DNA of 64,000 nt from Phaeobacter gallaeciensis (GTDB taxonomy: Bacteria > Pseudomonadota > Alphaproteobacteria > Rhodobacterales > Rhodobacteraceae), in NCBI RefSeq assembly GCF_001678945.1, contig NZ_CP015124.1, forward strand, positions 3,448,001 to 3,512,000, written 5' to 3'. Below, in pieces: positions 51,002-62,995 of the stretch. Made by a program: the position numbers and the translations under genes. Each line of letters starts with the position of its first letter. Position 1 is the stretch's first letter. The notes under the pieces are model-generated. The model was not told where the DNA came from, searched no databases, and saw nothing but the letters and a program-made list of their open reading frames with translations.

Positions 51002-51793
51002 TTAATCGATTTGCTGCTGAACCAGCCATTCGGTCAACGCCGTCTTGGCCCGTGCGCAGGCTTCCTCCAGCGCGTGCCCCTGCGCCAGCTGGCAGGAGAT
51101 GGCCGTAGCCAGCGCGCAGCCGGTGCCCCGGTGCCCGTGGGGCAGGCGCGGGGCGTGATATGCATTGTGCCGCCCAGGCTGAAACAGATGGTCGGTGCTG
51201 ATTGCTCCCTTCGCGTGGCCACCCTTGATTAGAACTGCGTTTGGCCCCGAATTATGGGCGACCTGCACTGAGGATCCGGCTGGATCTGTTTTTCCATTCC
51301 AGCCCATCAGGATCTTCGCTTGTAGTTGCAGATCAGGCAGCGCCGCGCTCACGGGCTGCCCGGACAGGGATGCGCTTTCCTGCAGGTTTGGGGTCAGCAG
51401 CGTCACACGTCGGAGCAACGGCGCTAGGCTGATCAGGTCGCCGAGCGTCCCTCCGGAAGACGTGTTCAGTACCGGGTCCAGAACCACCGGCATCTCTGGC
51501 GGTAGCAACTCGGCGACCGCGCGGGCAGCTTCGGGTGTGCCCAGCATGCCGATCTTGATCGCCTGAACAGGAGCCTCACGCAGCGCAGCGGTGATTTGCG
51601 CTGCGATATCTTCGGGCGGTACGGGCCAGAGCGACGTGAGTGCGGTGCTGGTCTGGGCGGTGACGGCTGTGACCACCGGCGCCACGCTGCAGCCCAGCCG
51701 CTGCGCCATTGCCGTGTCCCGGGTGAGGCCCGCGCCGCCACTGGAATCCGTGCCTGCAATCACCAGAATGCGCGGAGTGCCCGGCTCGATCAC
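51002..51793 (-). CDS. thiD: Hydroxymethylpyrimidine (phosphate) kinase
   Basis: 263 residues from a GTG start that overlaps the thiF stop as GTGA (51790-51793). Ribokinase-like fold: RILVIAGTDSSGGAGLTRDTAMAQRLGCSVAPVVTAVTAQTS at the N-terminus is the substrate-binding loop, and LPHGHRGTGCALATAISCQLAQG holds the GTGC anion hole and catalytic Cys. It phosphorylates HMP and HMP-P, giving HMP-PP for ThiE. It is the last gene of the thiC-O-S-G-E-F-D operon. The GTG rather than an upstream start is chosen because the frame before it is coding for ThiF in another frame. Confidence 0.92.
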   Translation of the reverse strand: MIEPGTPRILVIAGTDSSGGAGLTRDTAMAQRLGCSVAPVVTAVTAQTSTALTSLWPVPPEDIAAQITAALREAPVQAIKIGMLGTPEAARAVAELLPPEMPVVLDPVLNTSSGGTLGDLISLAPLLRRVTLLTPNLQESASLSGQPVSAALPDLQLQAKILMGWNGKTDPAGSSVQVAHNSGPNAVLIKGGHAKGAISTDHLFQPGRHNAYHAPRLPHGHRGTGCALATAISCQLAQGHALEEACARAKTALTEWLVQQQID

Positions 51794-52764
51794 GTGGCAC
51801 CCGCTGCCAGCAGCGCTAGATTTTTGTAGCCGCGCTGTTGCAGGCAGCGGGCGGCGCTCCAGGCCCGCAACCCGCTGTGACAGCACAGGACGATCCGGCA
51901 GTCGTCTGGCAGGTCGGCACTCAGAATATTCTGTGGCAGCAGGCGCAGGGCCTGCGGTGTCACCGGCGCTGATGCCTCGGACGGATCGCGCAGCTCGACC
52001 ACTTGATCTTCTGGCTGGATGTTGGCTGCGGCGATGAAGGGCAGGGCGATTTCCGGCTCTTCCGCTTCGTCAAAGCGGAAGCCGCCGGGGGTCAGCGTCG
52101 CCATGTCTAGCGTGATCAACTGCCCCAGTGGTGAGGGCGCATGTCCCAAGAGCGCCTTCAACGTCATCTGCGCCTGAAGTGCGCCAATGCTGCCCACCAC
52201 CGGCCCCATGATCCCGGCGCTGGCGCAGGTGGCGCCGCTGGCCGGGGGATCGGGAAAGACCGCCCGCAGGGATGGCGCGTCGCCGCAAAAACCACCGACA
52301 TAGCCGGATTGTCCCAGCGCCGAGGCGGAAATCAGCGGCGTACTCTGCGCCTTGCAGCAATCGGACAGGATATAGGAGGCGGCGACACTGTCGGCGGCAT
52401 CTACCACCAGATCGGCCTGTGCCACGGCGGCGGGCGCGTTGAGCGGGTCGAGTGCGTGCGGATCTGCATGCAGCCGCAGATCAGGATGCGCCCGTAGTAG
52501 GTGGTGGCGGGCTGCCTCTACCTTTGGCGTACCGAGATCCCGCATATCGAACAGCGGTTGGCGGTGCAGGTTGCTTTCCTCCACCACATCGGGGTCCATC
52601 AGGGTGATTTCGCCCACACCAGCCCCGGCTAGATAGCTCAGCACCGGGCAGCCAAGCCCCCCGGCGCCCACCACCAGCACATGCGCCGCCGAAAGCCGCG
52701 CCTGTCCCTCGGCGCCGACCTCGGGCAGGGCGATCTGGCGGGCATATCTTGCGGGCTGGCTCAT
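51790..52764 (-). CDS. thiF: ThiF-like adenylyltransferase fused to a rhodanese domain
   Basis: 324 residues. The E1/MoeB/ThiF domain has ATP loop VVGAGGLGCPVLSYLAGAGVGEITLMDPDVVEESNLHRQ and catalytic Cys in GATCASAG. The last about 75 residues form a rhodanese domain: QVVELRDPSEAS...CRIVLCCHSGLRAWSAARCLQQRGYKN, with the persulfide Cys in CCHSG. ThiF adenylates the ThiS C-terminus; the rhodanese Cys probably hands over sulfur, a job done by ThiI in enteric bacteria. The two zinc-binding CxxC pairs known from E. coli ThiF are not evident. The start overlaps the thiE stop as ATGA; the thiD GTG overlaps its end. Confidence 0.9.
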   Translation of the reverse strand: MSQPARYARQIALPEVGAEGQARLSAAHVLVVGAGGLGCPVLSYLAGAGVGEITLMDPDVVEESNLHRQPLFDMRDLGTPKVEAARHHLLRAHPDLRLHADPHALDPLNAPAAVAQADLVVDAADSVAASYILSDCCKAQSTPLISASALGQSGYVGGFCGDAPSLRAVFPDPPASGATCASAGIMGPVVGSIGALQAQMTLKALLGHAPSPLGQLITLDMATLTPGGFRFDEAEEPEIALPFIAAANIQPEDQVVELRDPSEASAPVTPQALRLLPQNILSADLPDDCRIVLCCHSGLRAWSAARCLQQRGYKNLALLAAGAT

Positions 52765-53354
52765 AATGCGCAGGCCCTGATCCATTCCCGGGTGCGGGCT
52801 TCGGGGTCGGGGGCCTGTTGGATATCGGTGACCACGGCGGCGCTGTCGGCCCCCGCAGCAAAGACACCCGGCAGACGCTCGGGCGTCAGCCCTCCGATGG
52901 CCACCAGCGGAGTATTACCGGCAAGGCACTTCCAGCGGGTCACCCGCTCCAATCCCTGCGGATCCCATTTCATCTGTTTCAGCAGGGTCGGATAGACCGG
53001 CCCCAGCGCCACATAGGCCGGATCATGCGACAGGGCGCGATCCAGCTCTGCCTCGTCATGGGTTGAAAGCCCATAGTGCACGCCCGCGCGGCGCAGGGCG
53101 GCAAAATCGGCCGACTCCATGTCCTCTTGTCCGAGGTGCACAAAGGAGCAGTTGAGATCCAGCGCCGCCTGCCAGTAATCGTTGACCACCAGCTGCGCGC
53201 CATGCACGGCGCAGATGTCGCGGGCGCGGGCGATCTGGCGGCGCACTTCTGCATCCGGCTGGTCCTTTATGCGTAGCTGCACCAGTTTCACCCCGTGGGG
53301 CACCAGTAGCTCTAGTCGGCCGACGTGGCCGACAATCAGGTAAAAACGTTCCAT
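52761..53354 (-). CDS. thiE: Thiamine-phosphate synthase
   Basis: 197 residues, TIM barrel joining HMP-PP and thiazole phosphate into thiamine phosphate. The motifs LVQLRIKDQ, LVVNDYWQAA, VHLGQEDM, YVALGPVYPT and LVAIGGLTPER match ThiE. The active-site loop differs from the classic 'GPV(F/Y)xTxTK' in that it reads GPVYPTLLKQMKW, lacking the usual TKT pattern, which is a feature of a ThiE subgroup. The ATG overlaps the thiG stop (TGATG); a GTG three bases earlier would also fit. Confidence 0.88.
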   Translation of the reverse strand: MERFYLIVGHVGRLELLVPHGVKLVQLRIKDQPDAEVRRQIARARDICAVHGAQLVVNDYWQAALDLNCSFVHLGQEDMESADFAALRRAGVHYGLSTHDEAELDRALSHDPAYVALGPVYPTLLKQMKWDPQGLERVTRWKCLAGNTPLVAIGGLTPERLPGVFAAGADSAAVVTDIQQAPDPEARTREWIRACAL

Positions 53355-54121
53355 CACATCAACTCTGCAAGACCAAGGACCGGCGTCGAAGGCACCGCCA
53401 TGTCACGCGGCTCCATTGGCTGCGCTTCGAACCCAGCCCGCCCGGCCCGAATGGCCAGATCCATTGCGCGGGCCATAGCCACAGGGTCGCCCGCCTTGGC
53501 AACCGCGGTGTTCAAGAGGACCGCATCCATTCCCAGCTCCATAGCTTCCGCCGCATCCGATGGCCGCCCGATCCCGGCATCGACGATCAGCGGCACCTCC
53601 GGGAAATGCGCCCTCATGGCACGCAGCCCGTCTGGATTGCGCAGCCCCTGACCAGAACCGATCGGCGCCCCCCAGGGCATCAGCACTTCGCAGCCCGCCT
53701 CCACCAGCCGTTCGGCGACCACCAGATCCTCGGTGGTGTAGGGGAAGACCTGAAAACCATCCTCGGACAGGATCCGCGCGGTCTCGACCAGGGCAAAGAC
53801 ATCTGGTTGCAGCGTATCTCCATGGCCGATCACCTCCAGCTTGATCCAGGGGGTGTCGAAGATTTCCCGCGCCATCTGCGCAGTGGTCACGGCGTCCTGC
53901 ACGGTGTGGCAGCCCGCGGTGTTGGGCAGGATACGCGCGCCGGTCTGGCGCAGCATGTCCCAGAACCCTGCGCCCGATCCCGCTGCGGTTTCACGGCGTA
54001 GGGAGACGGTCAGCACCTCGCTGCCGCTGGCCTGCACTGCGTCGGTCAGGACCTGCGGCGAGGGGTATTGCGCGGTGCCCAGCAAGAGCCGCGAGGAAAG
54101 GTCGACATCATATAGGCGCAT
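53354..54121 (-). CDS. thiG: Thiazole synthase
   Basis: 255 residues, TIM barrel. It builds the thiazole ring from DXP, dehydroglycine and ThiS-thiocarboxylate. The Schiff-base Lys is in WIKLEVIGD (family motif KLEVIGD), and family motifs [30 protein letters not shown] and [29 protein letters not shown] are all present. It sits between thiS (3 bp upstream) and thiE (overlap), which supports one transcript. Glycine oxidase ThiO, next to thiS, would supply dehydroglycine rather than the radical enzyme ThiH. Confidence 0.95.
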   Translation of the reverse strand: MRLYDVDLSSRLLLGTAQYPSPQVLTDAVQASGSEVLTVSLRRETAAGSGAGFWDMLRQTGARILPNTAGCHTVQDAVTTAQMAREIFDTPWIKLEVIGHGDTLQPDVFALVETARILSEDGFQVFPYTTEDLVVAERLVEAGCEVLMPWGAPIGSGQGLRNPDGLRAMRAHFPEVPLIVDAGIGRPSDAAEAMELGMDAVLLNTAVAKAGDPVAMARAMDLAIRAGRAGFEAQPMEPRDMAVPSTPVLGLAELM

Positions 54122-54290
54122 CGCTTAGCCCCCCTGCATCGGGGCGAGGACTTCCAGCCGGTCGCCTGCCGTCAGCTTGGTGTCATCGCGTTTCGCGCGC
54201 GAGATAAATTGCCCGTTGAGCGCGGTGGCAATCGCCGGACTGGTAAAGCCCAGCTCATCCAGCGCGGCAGCGAGGGTGGTGGCGCGGATG

Positions 54291-57160
<2,870 letters not shown>

Positions 57161-57219
57161 CTACCGTTCGGTTCGGGCAGCGCGGAATTGGACCTGTACG
57201 GGGCCGCAACGACGCGCAT

Positions 57220-57332
57220 CCTAGCTTCCTACGCCAGTGTCAACTGGGTCAGGTTCTAAGGGTCGCGTCACCGGCCGGAAGTGTTCCCGTCCTGTCAGCC
57301 TCTCAGTCCCCGTGGCGGGACTCCCCTGCGTG
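57220..57332 (-). promoter_or_regulatory. TPP riboswitch (THI box) of the thi operon
   Basis: Read on the minus strand: GGGGAGTCCC followed by GGGACTGAGAGG (P2/P3 arm, with the invariant CTGAGA), then ACCCTTAGAACCTGA and GACACTGGCGTAGGAAG. These are the canonical TPP-aptamer pieces in the right order, about 135-250 bp upstream of the thiC start. Confidence 0.93.
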
Positions 57333-57483
57333 CTTTCACACCTAGGGGAGGCGCCCCCGCGCCGTCAAGAGGGTTTCTTCAGTCGCGTCTTTCGTTAGGT
57401 GGGGTTTGTTAAGTCACTGAAATGTAAGGAAACAAAACCGTTTTGAAAATCAATGGTCCGGGGCTTGTATTTGCTGGCCTAAG

Positions 57484-57493
57484 TTATCTATAA
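57484..57493. promoter_or_regulatory. BioR-type operator, box 1
   Basis: TTATCTATAA is an exact match to the alphaproteobacterial BioR consensus palindrome that represses biotin genes. It lies about 60 bp before the bioB start. Confidence 0.82.
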
Positions 57494-57525
57494 AAAAATC
57501 AAGAGAGGCGGTAGCCTTGAATAAT

Positions 57526-57535
57526 TAATCTATAA
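57526..57535. promoter_or_regulatory. BioR-type operator, box 2
   Basis: TAATCTATAA differs from box 1 by one base and lies 42 bp (about four helical turns) further on, 20 bp before the bioB ATG. Two boxes suggest cooperative repression. Confidence 0.72.
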
Positions 57536-57555
57536 ATAGAAACGGGAGGTCCCAG

Positions 57556-58548
57556 ATGCTGGATGCTGCGCCGATCAGAACCGACTGGACACGTGCCGAA
57601 GCTGAGAAAATCTATAATCAGCCCTTCATGGATTTGTTGTTTCAGGCGCAGTCCGTGCATCGCCAGGCGTTCGACCCCAATCAGGTACAGAAATCCAAGC
57701 TTCTGAGCATCAAGACCGGCGGCTGCCCCGAGGATTGCGCCTATTGCAGCCAATCCGCGCGCAATGGTGCAAAACTCTCTGCCAGCAAGCTGATCGAGGT
57801 GGAGCGGGTGATCGCCGAGGCGAAAAAGGCCCGGGACGCAGGCGCCACACGCTATTGCATGGGGGCGGCCTGGCGCAGCCCGAAAGAGCGCGACATGGCG
57901 GCGCTGGAGGCGATGATCCATGGGGTCCGGGAGCTGGGGATGGAGACCTGCATGACCTTGGGCATGCTGGAGGAGGATCAGGTGTTCCGCCTGCGCGATG
58001 CGGGGCTGGATTACTACAACCACAATATCGACACCTCGGAGCGTTACTATTCCGAGATCATCACCACCCGCACATTCGCCGACCGGATCGAGACCCTGAA
58101 TCGGGTGCGCGAGGCGGGGATCAAGGTCTGCGCGGGCGGCATCGTCGGCATGGGCGAAGAGCAGATGGACCGGATCGACATGCTGCTGGCTCTGGCAACG
58201 CTGGATGAACACCCGGATTCGGTGCCGGTGAACATGCTGATCCCGATTGCCGACACGCCACTGGCAGACGTCCGGAAACTCGACCCCATCGAATTCGTGC
58301 GCACCATCGCGCTGGCGCGGATCCTGATGCCGAACAGCCATGTGCGCCTGTCGGCAGGCCGCACCGACATGAGCGATGAGCTGCAGGCGATGTGTTTCTT
58401 TGCTGGGGCCAATTCGATCTTTGTCGGGGAAACGTTGCTAACAGCGGACAACCCCGAGGAAGACAAGGATCAGCAGTTGTTCGACCGGCTGGGCCTGGTG
58501 GCCATGGCTGCCCATTGCGAAGGGCGGATTGGCGAGGCGGGCGAATGA
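57556..58548 (+). CDS. bioB: Biotin synthase
   Basis: 330 residues, radical-SAM enzyme inserting sulfur into dethiobiotin. The C-x3-C-x2-C cluster motif is [12 protein letters not shown] (Cys57, Cys61, Cys64). The second, 2Fe-2S cluster region is represented by [15 protein letters not shown] and SAGR motifs. GGGAGG lies before the ATG. First gene of bioBFDA, preceded by two BioR boxes. Its stop overlaps the bioF start (ATGA). Confidence 0.97.
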   Translation: MLDAAPIRTDWTRAEAEKIYNQPFMDLLFQAQSVHRQAFDPNQVQKSKLLSIKTGGCPEDCAYCSQSARNGAKLSASKLIEVERVIAEAKKARDAGATRYCMGAAWRSPKERDMAALEAMIHGVRELGMETCMTLGMLEEDQVFRLRDAGLDYYNHNIDTSERYYSEIITTRTFADRIETLNRVREAGIKVCAGGIVGMGEEQMDRIDMLLALATLDEHPDSVPVNMLIPIADTPLADVRKLDPIEFVRTIALARILMPNSHVRLSAGRTDMSDELQAMCFFAGANSIFVGETLLTADNPEEDKDQQLFDRLGLVAMAAHCEGRIGEAGE

Positions 58549-59720
58549 ATATCGCGGCAGCCGACCCCACCGCCGATCCCGCCGCGGCTCTGTTTCCGCG
58601 TCAACAGGCGCTGCTCACATCTCTTGCGGATCAGGACCGCTATCGCCGCCTGATCCCGCGGGCGGGGCATGATTTTTCATCGAACGATTATCTGGGGCTT
58701 GCGGCCAGCGATGAAATGCGCGCCGCCGCGATGGCGGCGTTGCAGCGGGGTGTGCCCGTTGGTGCCGGCGGTTCCCGCCTGCTGCGCGGCAATGACAGCG
58801 AGCATCATCAGCTTGAGGAAGAGGCCGCGGCCTTTTTCGGCAGTGAGGCGGCGTTGTTCATGGGCGGCGGTTTCAACGCCAATGTGGCGATCTTCGCGAC
58901 CCTGCCACAGCGCGGCGATCTGGTGCTATATGACGATCTGATTCACGCCAGCGTCCGAGAAGGGATGCGGCTGGGCCGGGCCGAAACGCAAAACTTTGCC
59001 CATAACGATGTGGCTGATGCGGCGCGGGTGATCTCTGACTGGCGCGCGGCGGGCGGCATCGGGCAGGTCTGGATCGCGGTCGAGGCGGTCTATTCCATGG
59101 ATGGCGATCTGGCGCCACTGACCGAGCTGATGGCGCTGGCCGACGCGTCTGGCGGAGTTCTGGTGGTGGACGAGGCTCATGCCACCGGCCTGTTCGGACC
59201 GCAGGGCCGCGGGCTGGCGCATGACATCGCGCATCGGCCCAACGTCATCAGCCTGCACACCTGCGGCAAGGCGCTGGGCGCCTCGGGCGCGCTGATCTGC
59301 GCGCCGAAGGTGCTGATCGACATGCTGATCAACAAGGGGCGGATTTTCATCTTTGCCACCGCGCCATCGCCGCTGAATGCGGCGCTGGTGCGGGCATCGC
59401 TGGCCTTGCTGCAGCAGGATGCGTCGCGCATCGACCGTGCCTGGGAGGTGATTGATCATGCCCATGCCGAGGCTGCGCGCCTGTGCGGTCTGACCGGCTT
59501 TGCCTGTCAGATCCTACCAGTGATCACAGGCGGGGACGCACGCACGATGCAGCTGGCCTCGGATCTGCAGGCGCTTGGTTATGACATTCGCGGCATTCGC
59601 CCGCCCACGGTGCCTGCGGGCACCTCGCGGCTGCGGGTCTCCATCACGCTCAACACCTCAAAATCGGTGGTGACGGAAATGTTCACCGATCTGGCACAGG
59701 TGCTGGAGCGGCGCCCATGA
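58545..59720 (+). CDS. bioF: 8-Amino-7-oxononanoate synthase
   Basis: 391 residues, PLP-dependent alpha-oxoamine synthase. It joins pimeloyl thioester and alanine. The motifs [31 protein letters not shown] (Asp and His binding PLP) and [11 protein letters not shown] (PLP lysine) are all present. Its start overlaps the bioB stop (ATGA at 58545-58548), and its stop overlaps the bioD start, so translation is coupled. The longer frame to 58392 lies inside bioB and is rejected. Pimelate-making genes (bioC/bioH, bioI or bioZ) are not in the window. Confidence 0.94.
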   Translation: MNIAAADPTADPAAALFPRQQALLTSLADQDRYRRLIPRAGHDFSSNDYLGLAASDEMRAAAMAALQRGVPVGAGGSRLLRGNDSEHHQLEEEAAAFFGSEAALFMGGGFNANVAIFATLPQRGDLVLYDDLIHASVREGMRLGRAETQNFAHNDVADAARVISDWRAAGGIGQVWIAVEAVYSMDGDLAPLTELMALADASGGVLVVDEAHATGLFGPQGRGLAHDIAHRPNVISLHTCGKALGASGALICAPKVLIDMLINKGRIFIFATAPSPLNAALVRASLALLQQDASRIDRAWEVIDHAHAEAARLCGLTGFACQILPVITGGDARTMQLASDLQALGYDIRGIRPPTVPAGTSRLRVSITLNTSKSVVTEMFTDLAQVLERRP

Positions 59721-60346
59721 GCCGCACATTGGTTGTCACGGGGACCGACACCGGGATCGGCAAATCGGTGATATCGGCGGCGCTGGTGCAGGCGCTTGGC
59801 GCCAGTTACTGGAAGCCAGTCCAGTCCGGCCTTGAGGAGGAAACCGACAGCGCGTTCGTGGCGCGCATGACCGGGCGCCAGGTTCTGCCCGAAGCATACC
59901 GGCTGCAGCTGCCTGCTTCGCCGCATCTGTCGGCCGAGGCTGAGGGGGTGGAAATCACGCTGGCGGAGTTGGCCTTGCCCGAAGGCGCGGGGACCCTGGT
60001 CGTCGAGGGTGCCGGCGGCGTCATGGTGCCGCTGAACCGGCGTGAGCTGTTTCTCGATCTCTTTGCCCATTGGCGTGCGCCTGTGGTGCTTTGCGCGGCG
60101 ACACGGCTCGGCACGATCAACCATTCGCTGCTCTCGCTGATGGCGCTCAAGGATCTGGGATGCCCTGTCGTCGGCGTGCTGTTCAGTGGCGATCCCGAAC
60201 CCGAGGTGGAGGACACCATCTGCCAGTTCGGGCAGGTGCCGCATCTGGGACGGCTGCCGCATCTGGATCCGCTGACCCCGGTGACGCTGGCCGAGGCCTG
60301 CGCCGCGCATGTCGACCTTGCCACCATCCGCATGGCGCTGACCTGA
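59717..60346 (+). CDS. bioD: Dethiobiotin synthetase
   Basis: 209 residues, P-loop ATPase that closes the ureido ring. N-terminal GTDTGIGKS is the family Walker A loop (normally GTDTxVGKT). VEGAGGVMVPLNRRE is the second family motif. The substrate lysine is in SYWKPVQSG. Its start overlaps the bioF stop (ATGA). bioA follows after 15 bp with GAAGGAAGG upstream. Confidence 0.95.
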   Translation: MSRTLVVTGTDTGIGKSVISAALVQALGASYWKPVQSGLEEETDSAFVARMTGRQVLPEAYRLQLPASPHLSAEAEGVEITLAELALPEGAGTLVVEGAGGVMVPLNRRELFLDLFAHWRAPVVLCAATRLGTINHSLLSLMALKDLGCPVVGVLFSGDPEPEVEDTICQFGQVPHLGRLPHLDPLTPVTLAEACAAHVDLATIRMALT

Positions 60347-60361
60347 AGGAAGGACATCCCG

Positions 60362-61657
60362 ATGACCCCGCCGCTGACCCCGCTGGAGTTTGACCAGAGA
60401 CACCTCTGGCACCCCTATACCAATGTGACCAAACCCGGCCGGACCTTTCTGGTAAAGGAAGCGGAAGGCGTCCATATCACGCTGGAGGACGGCACCCGTC
60501 TGATCGACGCCATGTCCTCGTGGTGGTGCATGATGCACGGGCACCGGCATCCGGTGATCACGGCGGCCATGAAGGCACAGATCGACACCCTGCCACATGT
60601 GATGTTCGGCGGGTTAACCCATGAGCCGTCGGTGGAGCTGGGACGGCGGCTGCTGGAGATCACGCCGGACAGCCTGCAGCGGATCTTCTACTGCGACAGC
60701 GGCTCGGTCTCGGTCGAGGTGGCGATGAAGATGGCGGTGCAATACCAGCACGCCATGGGGCAACCGGGGCGCAGCGAATTTGCGACCGTGCGCTCGGGCT
60801 ATCACGGGGACACCTGGAAGGCGATGAGCGTCTGCGATCCCGACACCGGCATGCATCACCTTTTTCAGGGCGCGCTCAGCGTTCAGCATTTCGTCTCCCG
60901 CCCGCCGGTGGCGATGGGGCAGGAGTGGTGCGAGGACCCCGAGCAAAACGGCCTTGGCGAATTGCGCCGAGTGCTGGAGGCCGGGCAGGACCGCATCGCC
61001 GGGTTTATCCTGGAGCCGGTGGTGCAGGGCACGGGGGGCATGTATTTCTACCACCCCGAGTACCTCAATCAGGCGCGGGCGCTCTGCGATGAATTCGGCG
61101 TCCTGTTGATCTTTGATGAGATCGCCACTGGCTTTGCCCGCACCGGACAGATGTTCGCCACCGATTTCTGTTCGGTTGAGCCGGATATCCTGTGCCTCGG
61201 CAAGGGGCTGACAGGTGGGCATATTTCCTTTGCGGTGACGTTGACCAATGACCGGGTGGCGGAAGGCATCGGTGGCGGCAATCCCGGTATCTTCATGCAT
61301 GGACCGACCTATATGGCCAATCCACTGGCCTGCGCTGCTGCCTGCGCTGCGATCGATGTGCTGACCGGGCAGGATTGGCGGGGGCGCATTGCAGATATCG
61401 CGGCGCAGATGCAGGCAGAGCTGGCCCCGGCGCGCGACCTGCCAGGGGTGCGGGATGTGCGGGTTCTGGGGGCGATCGGCGTGATCGAGATGGATCATCC
61501 GGTGTCCGCCGATGAAGCCCATGCGCTGGCGCCGGATACCGGCGTATTCCTGCGTCCCTTTGGACATAACATCTATACGATGCCGCCCTTTATCAGCACG
61601 CCAGAACAGCTGAGCGCGGTGACTGCAGCGATGCTGCGGCTTGCGCGGGTGCTGTAA
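60362..61657 (+). CDS. bioA: Adenosylmethionine-8-amino-7-oxononanoate aminotransferase
   Basis: 431 residues, class III PLP aminotransferase. HLWHPYTN at the N-terminus, SSWWCMMHGHRHP, FDEIATGFARTGQMFA and the PLP lysine in LCLGKGLTGGHI match BioA closely. Its amino donor is S-adenosylmethionine. It is the last gene of bioBFDA. The C-terminus is complete; a weak terminator follows about 15 bp downstream. Confidence 0.96.
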   Translation: MTPPLTPLEFDQRHLWHPYTNVTKPGRTFLVKEAEGVHITLEDGTRLIDAMSSWWCMMHGHRHPVITAAMKAQIDTLPHVMFGGLTHEPSVELGRRLLEITPDSLQRIFYCDSGSVSVEVAMKMAVQYQHAMGQPGRSEFATVRSGYHGDTWKAMSVCDPDTGMHHLFQGALSVQHFVSRPPVAMGQEWCEDPEQNGLGELRRVLEAGQDRIAGFILEPVVQGTGGMYFYHPEYLNQARALCDEFGVLLIFDEIATGFARTGQMFATDFCSVEPDILCLGKGLTGGHISFAVTLTNDRVAEGIGGGNPGIFMHGPTYMANPLACAAACAAIDVLTGQDWRGRIADIAAQMQAELAPARDLPGVRDVRVLGAIGVIEMDHPVSADEAHALAPDTGVFLRPFGHNIYTMPPFISTPEQLSAVTAAMLRLARVL

Positions 61658-61673
61658 CCACCTGAAACTAGAA

Positions 61674-61710
61674 AGGGGCGACCGATCATCTGTGCCGCCC
61701 CTGATTCTTT
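61674..61710 (+). terminator. Weak terminator after bioA
   Basis: AGGGGCG (61674-61680) with CGCCCCT (61696-61702); 15-nt loop, followed by GATTCTTTC. Confidence 0.45.
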
Positions 61711-61758
61711 CTGAGGCGTGCATCGCCAGGCGGAGGTACGGGGTATCCGGTCTCAAAA

Positions 61759-61794
61759 TTGAATTTCCATCCAAAAATTTAAATGGAAAATCAA
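61759..61794. promoter_or_regulatory. 12-bp inverted repeat upstream of the ABC importer
   Basis: TTGAATTTCCAT (61759-61770) and ATGGAAAATCAA (61783-61794) are inverted copies with one mismatch and a 12-bp spacer, in the AT-rich part of the 378-bp bioA-importer gap. A likely operator of the importer operon; the regulator is unknown. Confidence 0.55.
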
Positions 61795-62035
61795 GAAAAT
61801 GCGTCGGCAACGCCGTGAATGCTCGACAAATGGTCGTATTAAAGGCAAAACCTTGTCCTGTAGCCGGTCACACTGGATCATCAATACGCTGAGATGAACG
61901 GCTTGGACCGGCGGTGGCGAAACGGCAGGTGGCGGCCGATGGGCCGCGCAGTCCGCGACACCAGACGACCACAATCACATAAGGGCGCGGGACTTCGGGT
62001 CCGCCTGATGCGCCCACAGAACGGGGATGACATCC

Positions 62036-62995
62036 ATGAAATCAACTTCTTTTGCACTGGCGCTGGGCGCTTCTGCCATGCTTTCCGGTGCCGCGGCAGC
62101 GGCCGATCTGGGTGCAGTGGACACGCCGATCAAACTGGCGGTCAACGAATGGACCGGCCAGCACGTCACCACCCATATCGCTGGTGAGATGCTGAAGGCT
62201 GCGGGCTACAAGGTCGAATATGTCTCGGCCGGCATGATGAACCAGTTCCAGGCGATTGCCGATGGTGACATCCACGCGACGCTGGAAATCTGGTCCTCCA
62301 ACGTATCGGACGAATACGCCAAGAAGGTCGCCGAAGGCACCGTCGAGGAACTGGGTGATCTGGAACTCGACGCCAAGGAAGGCATTGCGTACCCCGCCCA
62401 CGTGGCTGAGCTGTGCCCGGGTCTGCCCGCATGGGAGGCGCTGAAGGCCTGCGCGCCGCAGTTCGCCACCGCCGAAACCCTGCCGCAGGGCCGTCTGGTG
62501 GATTATCCGGCCGACTGGGGCACCCCCGGCGCCGACCGCATGGCCGGTCTTGACCTGCCCTTCAAGGCGGTTCCCGCAGGTTCCGAGGCCGCGCTGATCG
62601 TCGAGCTGCGCGCCGCGACCGAGCGCAAGACGCCGCTGCTGATCACCTTCTGGCAGCCGCATTGGGCGATGTCCGCCTATGACGTGAAATTCGTCGACCT
62701 GCCCGAGGGCGAAGAGGCCTGCTTTACCGATCCGGCATGGGGCCCGAACCCCAACGCGGTCAACGATTGCGATTTTGCCCCCTCGCGCATCTTCAAGGCG
62801 GGTTGGTCCGGTCTGGCCGAAACCTGGCCCGCAGCGCATGAGATCCTGTCGTCCTACACGCTGGCCGTTGAAGACCAGCAGCCGATGATGGGCGCCATCG
62901 ACGTTGATGGTGGCAGCGTCGAGGAAGTGGTTGCCGACTGGATGGCGGCCAATGAGGACAAGTGGCGCCCGGTCGTGGACGCCGCGCTGAAGTGA
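62036..62995 (+). CDS. Glycine betaine/TMAO-type ABC importer, substrate-binding protein
   Basis: 319 residues. A signal peptide (STSFALALGASAMLSGAAAAA) leads into an OpuAC/ProX-family binding protein: IKLAVNEWTGQHVTTHIAGEMLKAAGYKVEYVSAGMMNQFQAIADGDIHATLEIWSSNVSDEYAKKV. Trp residues in NEWTGQ, EIWSS, TFWQPHW and DPAWGP are placed to form an aromatic cage for a quaternary ammonium group. This resembles TmoX of marine roseobacters as much as ProX, so TMAO, choline or glycine betaine are all plausible. It overlaps the ATPase gene by GTGA. Confidence 0.85.
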   Translation: MKSTSFALALGASAMLSGAAAAADLGAVDTPIKLAVNEWTGQHVTTHIAGEMLKAAGYKVEYVSAGMMNQFQAIADGDIHATLEIWSSNVSDEYAKKVAEGTVEELGDLELDAKEGIAYPAHVAELCPGLPAWEALKACAPQFATAETLPQGRLVDYPADWGTPGADRMAGLDLPFKAVPAGSEAALIVELRAATERKTPLLITFWQPHWAMSAYDVKFVDLPEGEEACFTDPAWGPNPNAVNDCDFAPSRIFKAGWSGLAETWPAAHEILSSYTLAVEDQQPMMGAIDVDGGSVEEVVADWMAANEDKWRPVVDAALK

